The notes beneath the pieces are model-generated. The model had not been told where the DNA came from. It did not search any database and saw only the letters and a list, made by a program, of their open reading frames with translations. The translations under genes were made by a program, and so were the position numbers. A DNA stretch of 64,000 bases from Merluccius polli (Eukaryota; Chordata; Actinopteri; Gadiformes; Merlucciidae). Positions 41,125 through 64,000 of this stretch are shown here, one piece after another (positions within the stretch are counted from its first letter, which is position 1; each line of letters starts with the position of its first letter). Location of the stretch: assembly GCA_030340625.1 (NCBI GenBank), contig JAOPHQ010004300.1, positions 62,001 through 126,000 of the forward strand, read 5' to 3'.

Positions 41125-44100
41125 ACAAATCTTGGACTACTTATGGAAAATAATGTTTTTATTCCACATCAAAGTGGGGCTAAATATCCTTATTCTTATC
41201 TGTTATTGATTTTGACAAAGTATTACTCGAAAAGTACACAGTAAAAGTACTTCATATTATGCATGCAAGTAGTGTAGGAAGTACTTAGTTCAGTAGTACA
41301 CAAATCTTGGACTACATATGGAAAATAATGTTTTTATTCCACATCAAAGTTGGGCGAAATATCCTTATTCTTGTTCTCTGTTATTGATTTTGACAAAGTA
41401 TTACTCCAAAAGTACACCGTAAAAGTACTTCATATTATGCATGCAGGTAGTATAGGAAGTACTTAGTTCAGTAGTACACAAATCTTGGACTACTTATGGA
41501 AAATAATGTTTTTATTCCACATCAAAGTTGGGCGAAATATCCTTATTCTTGTTCTCTGTTATTGATTTTGACAAAGTATTACTCGAAAAGTACACAGTAA
41601 AAGTACCTTATATTATGCATGCAGGTAGTCTAGGAAGTACTTAGTTCGGTAGTACACGAATGTTGGACTACTTATGGAAAATTATGTTTTTATTCCACAT
41701 CAAAGTTGGGCGAAATATCCTAATTCTTATCTGTTATTGATTTTGACAAAGTATTACTCGAAAAGTACACAGTAAAAGTACTTCATATTATGCATGCAAG
41801 TAGGAAGTACTTAGTGCAGTAGTACACAAATCTTGGACTACTTATGGAAAATAATGTTTTTATTCCACATCAAAGTTGGGCAAATATCCTTATTCTTGTT
41901 CTCTGTTATTGATTTTGACAAAGTATTACTCGAAAAGTACACAGTAAAAGTACTTCATATTAGGCATGCAAGTAGTGTAGGAAGTACTTACTTCAGTCGT
42001 ACACAAATCTTGGTCTACTTATGGAAAATAATGTTTTTATTCCACATCAAAGTTGGGCGAAATATCCTTATTCTTGTTCTCTGTTATTGATTTTGACAAA
42101 GTATTACTCGAAAAGTACACAGTAAAAGTACTTCATATTATGTATGCAGGTAGTCTAGGAAGTACTTAGTTCGGTAGTACACGAATGTTGGACTACTTAT
42201 GGAAAATAATGTTTTTATTCCACATCAAAGTTGGGCGAAATATCCTTATTCTTATCTGTTATTGATTTTGACAAAGTATTACTCGAAAAGTACACAGTAA
42301 GAGTACTTCATATTATGCATGCAAGTAGTCTAGGAAGTACTTAGTTCAGTAGTACACACATCTTGGACTACTTATGGAAAATAATGTTTTTATTCCACAT
42401 CAAAGTTGGGCGAAATATCCTTATTCTTGTTCTCTGTTATTGATTTTGACAAAGTATTACTCGAAAAGTACACAGTAAAAGTACTTCATATTATGTATGC
42501 AGGTAGTCTAGGAATTACTTAGTTCGGTAGTACACGAATGTTGGACTACTTATGGAAAATTATGTTTTTATTCCACATCAAAGTTGGGCGAAATATCCTT
42601 ATTCTTATCTGTTATTGATTTTGACAAAGTATTACTCGAAAAGTACACAGTAAGAGTACTTCATATTATGCATGCAAGTAGTCTAGGAAGTACTTAGTTC
42701 AGTAGTACACAAATCTTGGACTACTTATGGAAAATAATGTTTTCATTCCACATCAAAGTTGGGCGAAATATCCTTATTCTTGTTCTCTGTTATTGATTTT
42801 GACAAAGTATTACTCGAAAAGTACACAGTAAGCGTACTTCATATTATGCATGCAAGTAGTCTAGGAAGTACTTAGTTCAGTAGTACACAAATCTTGGACT
42901 ACTTATGGAAAATAATGTTTTTATTCCACATCAAAGTTGGGCTAAATATCCTTATTCTTATCTGTTATTGATTTTGACAAAGTATTACTCGAAAAGTACA
43001 CAGTAAAAGTACTTCATATTATGCATGCAAGTAGTCTAGGAAGTACTTAGTTCGGTAGTACACGAATGTTGGACTACTTATGGAAAATTATGTTTTTATT
43101 CCACATCAAAGTTGGGCGAAATATCCTAATTCTTATCTGTTATTGATTTTGACAAAGTATTACTCGAAAAGTACACAGTAAAAGTACTTCATATTATGCA
43201 TGCAAGTAGGAAGTACTTAGTGCAGTAGTACACAAATCTTGGACTACTTATGGAAAATAATGTTTTTATTCCACATCAAAGTTGGGCAAATATCCTTATT
43301 CTTGTTCTCTGTTATTGATTTTGACAAAGTATTACTCGAAAAGTACACAGTAAAAGTACTTCATATTAGGCATGCAAGTAGTGTAGGAAGTACTTAGTTC
43401 AGTCGTACACAAATCTTGGTCTACTTATGGAAAATAATGTTTTTATTCCACATCAAAGTTGGGCGAAATATCCTTATTCTTGTTCTCTGTTATTGATTTT
43501 GACAAAGTATTACTCGAAAAGTACACAGTAAAAGTACTTCATATTATGTATGCAGGTAGTCTAGGAAGTACTTAGTTCGGTAGTACACGAATGTTGGACT
43601 ACTTATGGAAAATAATGTTTTTATTCCACATCAAAGTTGGGCGAAATATCCTTATTCTTATCTGTTATTGATTTTGACAAAGTATTACTCGAAAAGTACA
43701 CAGTAAGAGTACTTCATATTATGCATGCAAGTAGTCTAGGAAGTACTTAGTTCAGTAGTACACACATCTTGGACTACTTATGGAAAATAATGTTTTTATT
43801 CCACATCAAAGTTGGGCGAAATATCCTTATTCTTGTTCTCTGTTATTGATTTTGACAAAGTATTACTCGAAAAGTACACAGTAAAAGTACTTCATATTAT
43901 GTATGCAGGTAGTCTAGGAAGTACTTAGTTCGGTAGTACACGAATGTTGGACTACTTATGGAAAATTATGTTTTTATTCCACATCAAAGTTGGGCGAAAT
44001 ATCCTTATTCTTATCTGTTATTGATTTTGACAAAGTATTACTCGAAAAGTACACAGTAAGAGTACTTCATATTATGCATGCAAGTAGTCTAGGAAGTACT

Positions 44101-47100
44101 TAGTTCAGTAGTACACAAATCTTGGACTACTTATGGAAAATAATGTTTTTCATTCCACATCAAAGTTGGGCGAAATATCCTTATTCTTGTTCTCTGTTAT
44201 TGATTTTGACAAAGTATTACTCGAAAAGTACACAGTAAGAGTACTTCATATTATGCATGCAAGTAGTCTAGGAAGTACTTAGTTCAGTAGTACACAAATC
44301 TTGGACTACTTATGGAAAATAATGTTTTTATTCCACATCAAAGTTGGGCTAAATATCCTTATTCTTATCTGTTATTGATTTTGACAAAGTATTACTCGAA
44401 AAGTACACAGTAAAAGTACTTCATATTATGCATGCAAGTAGTCTAGGAAGTACTTAGTTCAGTAGTACACAAATCTTGGACTACTTATGGAAAATAATGT
44501 TTTTATTCCACATCAAAGTTGGGCGAAATATCCTTATTCTTGTTCTCTGTTATTGATTTTGACAAAGTATTACTCGAAAAGTACACAGTAAAAGTACCTT
44601 ATATTATGCATGCAGGTAGTCTAGGAAGTACTTAGTTCGGTAGTACACGAATGTTGGACTACTTATGGAAAATTATGTTTTTATTCCACATCAAAGTTGG
44701 GCGAAATATCCTTATTCTTATCTGTTATTGATTTTGACAAAGTATTACTCGAAAAGTACACAGTAAAAGTACTTCATATTATGCATGCAAGTAGTGTAGG
44801 AAGTACTTAGTGCAGTAGTACACAAATCTTGGACTACTTATGGAAAATAATGTTTTTATTCCACATCAAAGTTGGGCAAATATCCTTATTCTTGTTCTCT
44901 GTTATTGATTTTGACAAAGTATTACTCGAAAAGTACACAGTAAAAGTACTTCATATTAGGCATGCAAGTAGTGTAGGAAGTACTTAGTTCAGTCGTACAC
45001 AAATCTTGGACTACTTATGGAAAATAATGTTTTTATTCCACATCAAAGTTGGGCGAAATATCCTTATTCTTGTTCTCTGTTATTGATTTTGACAAAGTAT
45101 TACTCGAAAAGTACACAGTAAAAGTACCTTATATTATGCATGCAGGTAGTCTAGGAAGTACTTAGTTCGGTAGTACACGAATGTTGGACTACTTATGGAA
45201 AATTATGTTTTTATTCCACATCAAAGTTGGGCGAAATATCCTTATTCTTATCTGTTATTGATTTTGACAAAGTATTACTCGAAAAGTACACAGTAAAAGT
45301 ACTTCATATTATGCATGCAAGTAGGAAGTACTTAGTGCAGTAGTACACAAATCTTGGACTACTTATGGAAAATAATGTTTTTATTCCACATCAAAGTTGG
45401 GCGAAATATCCTTATTCTTGTTCTCTGTTATTGATTTTGACAAAGTATTACTCGAAAAGTACACAGTAAAAGTACTTCATATTATGTATGCAGGTAGTCT
45501 AGGAAGTACTTAGTTCAGTCGTACACAAATCTTGGTCTACTTATGGAAAATAATGTTTTTATTCCACATCAAAGTTGGGCGAAATATCCTTATTCTTGTT
45601 CTCTGTTATTGATTTTGACAAAGTATTACTCGAAAAGTACACAGTAAAAGTACTTCATATTATGTATGCAGGTAGTCTAGGAAGTACTTAGTTCGGTAGT
45701 ACACGAATGTTGGACTACTTATGGAAAATAATGTTTTTATTCCACATCAAAGTTGGGCGAAATATCCTTATTCTTATCTGTTATTGATTTTGACAAAGTA
45801 TTACTCGAAAAGTACACAGTAAGAGTACTTCATATTATGCATGCAAGTAGTCTAGGAAGTACTTAGTTCAGTAGTACACACATCTTGGACTACTTATGGA
45901 AAATAATGTTTTTATTCCACATCAAAGTTGGGCTAAATATCCTTATTCTTATCTGTTATTGATTTTGACAAAGTATTACTCGAAAAGTACACAGTAAAAG
46001 TACTTCATATTATGTATGCAGGTAGTCTAGGAAGTACTTAGTTCGGTAGTACACGAATGTTGGACTACTTATGGAAAATTATGTTTTTATTCCACATCAA
46101 AGTTGGGCGAAATATCCTTATTCTTATCTGTTATTGATTTTGACAAAGTATTACTCGAAAAGTACACAGTAAGAGTACTTCATATTATGCATGCAAGTAG
46201 TCTAGGAAGTACTTAGTTCAGTAGTACACAAATCTTGGACTACTTATGGAAAATAATGTTTTTATTCCACATCAAAGTTGGGCGAAATATCCTTATTCTT
46301 GTTCTCTGTTATTGATTTTGACAAAGTATTACTCGAAAAGTACACAGTAAGAGTACTTCATATTATGCATGCAAGTAGTCTAGGAAGTACTTAGTTCAGT
46401 AGTACACAAATCTTGGACTACTTATGGAAAATAATGTTTTTATTCCACATCAAAGTTGGGCTAAATATCCTTATTCTTATCTGTTATTGATTTTGACAAA
46501 GTATTACTCGAAAAGTACACAGTAAAAGTACTTCATATTATGCATGCAAGTAGTCTAGGAAGTACTTAGTTCAGTAGTACACAAATCTTGGACTACTTAT
46601 GGAAAATAATGTTTTTATTCCACATCAAAGTTGGGCGAAATATCCTTATTCTTGTTCTCTGTTATTGATTTTGACAAAGTATTACTCGAAAAGTACACAG
46701 TAAAAGTACTTCATATTATGCATGCAAGTAGTCTAGGAAGTACTTAGTTCGGTAGTACACGAATGTTGGACTACTTATGGAAAATTATGTTTTTATTCCA
46801 CATCAAAGTTGGGCGAAATATCCTTATTCTTATCTGTTATTGATTTTGACAAAGTATTACTCGAAAAGTACACAGTAAAAGTACTTCATATTATGCATGC
46901 AAGTAGTGTAGGAAGTACTTAGTGCAGTAGTACACAAATCTTGGACTACTTATGGAAAATAATGTTTTTATTCCACATCAAAGTTGGGCAAATATCCTTA
47001 TTCTTGTTCTCTGTTATTGATTTTGACAAAGTATTACTCGAAAAGTACACAGTAAAAGTACTTCATATTAGGCATGCAAGTAGTGTAGGAAGTACTTAGT

Positions 47101-47710
47101 TCAGTCGTACACAAATCTTGGACTACTTATGGAAAATAATGTTTTTATTCCACATCAAAGTTGGGCGAAATATCCTTATTCTTGTTCTCTGTTATTGATT
47201 TTGACAAAGTATTACTCGAAAAGTACACAGTAAAAGTACTTCATATTATGTATGCAGGTAGTCTAGGAAGTACTTAGTTCGGTAGTACACGAATGTTGGA
47301 CTACTTATGGAAAATAATGTTTTTATTCCACATCAAAGTTGGGCGAAATATCCTTATTCTTATCTGTTATTGATTTTGACAAAGTATTACTCGAAAAGTA
47401 CACAGTAAGAGTACTTCATATTATGCATGCAAGTAGTCTAGGAAGTACTTAGTTCAGTAGTACACACATCTTGGACTACTTATGGAAAATAATGTTTTTA
47501 TTCCACATCAAAGTGGGGCTAAATATCCTTATTCTTATCTGTTATTGATTTTGACAAAGTATTACTCGAAAAGTACACAGTAAAAGTACTTCATATTATG
47601 CATGCAAGTAGTGTAGGAAGTACTTAGTTCAGTAGTACACAAATCTTGGACTACTTATGGAAAATAATGTTTTTATTCCACATCAAAGTTGGGCGAAATA
47701 TCCTTATTCT
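41125..47710 (-). repeat. Right satellite array, inverted orientation
   Basis: About 37 units of the same 175/178-bp satellite read on the minus strand, ending at TCCTTATTCTAGAGACTGCAG, the mirror of the left array start. Marker variants such as the TCGTACAC form recur at 41995, 43401, 44991, about 45517 and 47103. These spacings equal about 8, 9, 3 and 9 units, so blocks of units were copied together. No hAT insertion is present in this half. Confidence 0.95.
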
Positions 47711-48681
47711 AGAGACTGCAGTCTGCCCCACCAGCAGCTCTTCAGAGCGGTTTCATCACGAATACCGTAAATGTTAGTAGATTCGCGCACTTTAAAAAAA
47801 TGTGCGGCTGACTTTTAAAAAATGTGCGGCTGATTTGACCAAGCAAACGCGAACATCGGCTGGCTTGACCGCAGTGTTTTGGTGCCTGTAATTGTAATCA
47901 CATAAAGTTACCTGTGTGTGTGTGTGTGTCCAGGGATCGAACCGCCGACCTTATGGTCAGTGGACAACTCGCTCTACCTTATGAGTACGCCTGGTCAGAA
48001 TGAGCGCATTATGGCTTCTTTTATTTCCTAGGGACTGTAGGTCCGCTTGATGTGTGAGTACGTCAATGCGTGTGTCTGTTGCGCTGAGAGCGGGCGCGCG
48101 TGCGTGTGCGCCGTGTGTGTGTGTGTGTGTGGATCTGATCACTCTCTCCAGCTGTTGTCAGGCAAACAAAAATGACAGCTATCCGTCATCTGATTTGACA
48201 GTTGATAGGCCTACAATAGGACTCCTATTGGTCATTTTCCCTGGCGCGAATTTTCTCGAGCTGTTGTCAGGCAAACCCCACAGATATCCCTCGTCTGATT
48301 GGACGGCGGATACAAGAGGACTCCCATTGGTCACTTTCACTCATGTGATTTTGTTGTTTGGGGACCACAGCTAAAGACAGCAACCCAACAGACAAGTAAG
48401 AGACATTTACCCGTGCATTGTCATTGATTTCATGACAATGGCCAATGTAGGTTGTGTCTGTGTATCTCTGTGAATAAATGCTTAAACACTTTGATAACTG
48501 TTACTGAACAATGTGTTAAATATTTTAGGGAGGATGACAACAGATCTTGGAAGACGAGGACCAAATATCAAGACAGCAAGTCAGCAGAAGAAAAGTAAGA
48601 GACATTTACCCATGAGTACAAAACTGTACTGTATCTTGAGTATTTTAACTTGACTTGACTCATGTTGGTGTCTTACAGATG

Positions 48682-48723
<42 letters not shown>

Positions 48724-48985
48724 TTGCAGACAACATGGAAGATCATCACTGCCCTCTTGCTTAACTCTACTCTGCCTGCAACCCTTTTCATCATTTTTTG
48801 GGTAACTTTGTCTCCCATATATTTGAGGTTGAAAGGGCATAGGTTGCTGTATAAATAAATACTTAAAAAAGTAACGTTTGTTGTAGGTGTGCTCCTTGTA
48901 TATAATATCATAATGTTACTAGTATTAATTGTTTGAAATCTCTGAAGAATCTCATCATAATGTACACACTCCGGCAGTAGCCCCC
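47711..48985. repeat. Right outer arm of the inverted repeat
   Basis: Mirror of 35470-36123, except for an extra block 48082-48864 found only here. That block has a duplicated segment of about 110 bp (AGCTGTTGTCAGGCAAAC at 48149 and 48259, each followed by an ATTGGTCA box). It also has an exon-like piece 48531-48594 (ATGACAACAGATCTTGGAAG, ending AGAAGAAAA/gtaaga), a (GT)n tract at 48683-48721 and a second acceptor (TTTGCAG at 48723-48729). Confidence 0.8.
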
Positions 48986-49029
48986 TTCTTCTTCTTCTTC
49001 TTCTTCTTCTTCTTCTTCTTCTTCTTCTT

Positions 49030-49060
<31 letters not shown>

Positions 49061-49078
49061 TTATTATTATTATTATTA
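48986..49078. repeat. (TTC)24(TTA)7 trinucleotide repeat
   Basis: It starts exactly where the inverted repeat ends and lies about 250 bp upstream of the kdm1a promoter. The rest of 49079-49230 shows no gene. Confidence 0.95.
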
Positions 49079-49229
49079 CTACATAGATTTAGGATACCTC
49101 GACTTCACTCCGTGCGTGTTACTCCACGCATGGCTACACGGATCCGAATGCAATTGAAATGTAATCATGCAGAAATTGCAATCGCAGAAATTGAGAGAAA
49201 TAACTCATGAATAATTCATTAATCGGGAG

Positions 49230-49392
49230 AGAGATATTTAAATATATGTGGATTGACAGCCGATCCGGCCAATCAGCGTGCCGCAAAAGACCTGGCCCGT
49301 GTCTCGCCTCAGCCAATCACGCGAGACTCCGTCCAGAGGAACCGCAGTGGAAAGCTCCCTTTGTGTGTTGACATTTTATCGGGCATCGAGAG
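49230..49392 (+). promoter_or_regulatory. kdm1a: kdm1a promoter and noncoding first exon
   Basis: Two CCAAT boxes (49269-49273, 49313-49317) in CpG-containing sequence are followed by a likely 5' UTR exon ending GGGCATCGAGAG/gtaacg at 49392. The coding exon starts after a strong pyrimidine-rich acceptor (CCCTCCCACCCTAG) at 50694. The intron 49393-50694 is partly GC-rich (49560-49900) and otherwise shows nothing recognisable. Confidence 0.6.
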
Positions 49393-50719
49393 GTAACGAT
49401 TCAATCGTTTATTTTATTTGTGTTATTTTCTACGCACACACATAATGCACGGAAAATATTGCGCGCGGCTCTTTTCCAAAAAACGATTTTAGTCCACCAC
49501 ACGAGACCCGGACTCACGCGGTTCAACGAGGTTAAGTCCAGCTTCGGGTCGGCTCACACACACCTGCTACACCGAGCCACCGGGACGGCTAGTCCGCTCT
49601 CATTGTTAGCATGTAGCCGACAACAATGGCTAGCTAGCGGGATGAAACCCCCCCGCCCCCGTCGTGTCGGATGCCGATTGAAACCGACTCGACCCGCTGT
49701 GTACCGTTTACACATCCAAAAACCCGTGTAATATTCCTCTTTCCTCCCCGCGTAGAGGGGGTCATATCAGCAACATGGACCAAAGCTAACCGCCCCCCCC
49801 CCCCGGACCGGCTAGCCCAACCTGCCGTTGGCTCTCGCGCAGAGCTAGCGTTAGCATTAGCTAGCTAGCTAGCCGGTTTCTCGCCGTTGCTCCAAGATGC
49901 ACATTATTATAACGTCGTGTCGGGTTTAGATGAGTGATTTAGATTAAATTAGTGATCAGGTTAGGTTTAGTGATTTTAGATGAGTGATTTAGATGACGAC
50001 AGCGTCCTTTAGGTCCATGTCTGGTCCTCTCGGCCGTTGAGGTGTTGTTAATGTAACTCCATGTCTGGTTCTTTCTTTTATTTTCTCAGTGTTTGAATGG
50101 ATATTACGAGGTGCACGGAGAAATGGGTAAAACAAAAACAAAGGCTATTGTACCATAGAGCCGTCATTTCATTAAAACAAAAAATCATGTTTTCATGCAC
50201 CGTGTCCAGCAGCGGTCCCGGTCCCCCCCGGGTCCCCCCGGGTCCCGGGTCGTTACAGCTCCCAGGACCCATTCAGGTCTAGCGTTGTAGCCCCCCTGCA
50301 GCAGGTGCTTTCATTTCCCACCCCAAAGTAAAGAGGCAAATAAGAGGCAGTTTGATAAATAAATGTAAATACATGTATTGCATTACATTCTTCAACCTTA
50401 GCTAAACCCCGCCCCACCCCCACCCCCAAAAAAAAATAAATTAAAAATTAAAAAATGGCAAAGGTTTAAGGCTCTGAACAGCTCTGATTCTGGTCGACAT
50501 TGCTCATGCTTTTCTTCATCCACATCCTTTCTTTTTCCTTTATACTTCTGATCATTTGTTATCTTCTCCACTTGGTCACATTCAAGTGGCCGTTGTGTCA
50601 CTCCAAAACAGATTTGTCTCAAGACATTTATCTTAAAAAAAACAAGCAAGCAAGGAAACAGCCAGTACTTATGCTATCCTCCCCTCCCACCCTAGGAGAG
50701 GCCTCCAACGTCCTCCATG

Positions 50720-63199
<12,480 letters not shown>

Positions 63200-64000
63200 A
63201 AACAAACGCACACTCTCATAGAGAGACAACGCGAACACACACGAACACACACTGCCTCCTCTGACGATGACAAGCTACTCGACCCCCACCACCCCCCCCC
63301 CCACGCTGTCTGTGAGGAAAAACCCGATAGAGACCTTAGTGGTCTCTGCTCTGCACTCATCCTCAATGATACATTTCGAGGCTTCGTCAAACACAAGCGC
63401 CATTACAGATGTTGTGAAATATTGTCTTTGAGCTGCTTTCTGGCCGGGAGGCGGGGCGGTCAGCTGAATGTGTGCTGGTGGGAGTGTAGGGTTTAGACAT
63501 GCATTCCCCCCCTTTGACACAACAACGCCATACCTTCCATAACAAAATGCGGCTCTGGCGTCACAACACAAATGTATTATAATACGTCAGTAGCATTATA
63601 AAAGTGGGATTTAAGAGTTTAACTTAAAAAAAGCAGTACTCCGGTTTAATAACACTTACTTTTTGTTTAGTTATTCAGCTGTTCTAGGTTAGGGTATGGT
63701 TGCAGAAGAGGATATATTTATACCTTATCGATGGTTCATGTATATATGTCTGCATAGATATATGGAGGCAGAAGATGCAGGAAGTGTCACTCCATTGGAA
63801 CGTATCTTCTGTTCAATGTGATGTTGTGAAGGGCATTGTCATCGTTTTGACTTGTGGCTGAATAACATTGCTATGAGAATTGTAGATGTGTGGTGCCTAA
63901 AAACAAGTTAATCCATTTAGGATGGACAGTATAGTGAAAATAGTGGGAAAAAAAATGTTTTGAAAAGATTTTGTGAATGTTTTTGTTACGAGTTTGTTTT
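63200..64000 (+). other. kdm1a: kdm1a 3' UTR
   Basis: Sequence after the TAG stop (63197-63199) is AT-rich towards the end and has no gene. I saw no AATAAA before the window edge, so the UTR may continue. Confidence 0.6.

Larger units (their letters stand above)
35470..48985. repeat. 13.5-kb inverted-repeat structure with satellite arrays in opposite orientation
   Basis: The left end GGGGGCTACTGCCGGAGTG (from 35470) is the complement of the right end finishing at 48985 (CACTCCGGCAGTAGCCCCC). Going inward, both arms show the same order: an end segment, a segment with a tRNA-like piece, a doubled CAGCCGCACATTTTTTTAAAG, then CAGACTGCAGTCTCTAG, then the satellite. The satellite units run one way to about 41098 and the other way from 41125. 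Homology stops cleanly at both outer edges, and no target duplication is evident there. Nothing protein-coding spans it. It may be a large transposon-like element or an inverted duplication between the TMEM30-family gene and kdm1a. Confidence 0.9.

Noticed and set aside
41833..42090. 85-codon open frame inside the satellite
   Set aside because: It reads through satellite units, repeats its own sequence (YLWKIMFLFHIKVG twice) and occurs only where local variants remove stops.
36124..47710. Regular spacing resembling a CRISPR array
   Set aside because: The whole 175/178-bp unit is repeated with few changes and no unique spacers; this is a eukaryotic satellite.

Overview
This is a piece of a teleost fish chromosome. 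Long coding sequences are broken by short GT-AG introns, the encoded proteins are close to vertebrate cytoplasmic dynein heavy chain, CDC50/TMEM30 and LSD1, and the introns carry typical fish tRNA-derived SINEs and hAT miniature elements.

Layout. 58-29065 (minus): dync1h1, cytoplasmic dynein 1 heavy chain. The first 56 coding-exon positions, from the start codon to early AAA5, lie in the window and the 3' end runs off the left edge. About 30.1-30.5 kb (minus): two weak exon-like pieces that I cannot identify. 31260-34737 (minus): a complete seven-exon CDC50/TMEM30-family gene, the beta subunit of P4-ATPase lipid flippases, closest by eye to TMEM30B. 35470-48985: a 13.5-kb inverted-repeat structure. 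Its two halves are satellite arrays of a 175/178-bp unit in opposite orientation, flanked by matching outer arms; an internally deleted hAT transposon sits in the left half. 49230-63199 (plus): kdm1a (LSD1), the FAD-dependent H3K4me1/2 demethylase, with a CCAAT-box promoter, 19 coding exons and its 3' UTR.

The genes are unrelated housekeeping genes (microtubule transport, membrane lipid asymmetry, chromatin). They are not an operon-like unit.

Most notable observations: (1) dync1h1 carries two tandem versions of the 196-nt exon that encodes the tip of the stalk and the first half of the microtubule-binding domain. They have equal length, equal phase and intact splice sites, and including both would create an early stop, so they look like mutually exclusive exons giving two motor variants. 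(2) The satellite palindrome, with a short telomere-like motif at its centre. (3) One extra base in kdm1a exon 18 that shifts the reading frame of the C-terminal catalytic region; an assembly error is possible. (4) A (GT)60 tract directly against the kdm1a exon 8 splice acceptor. Exon coordinates were derived by hand from splice consensus, reading phase and remembered vertebrate proteins; no search was run.
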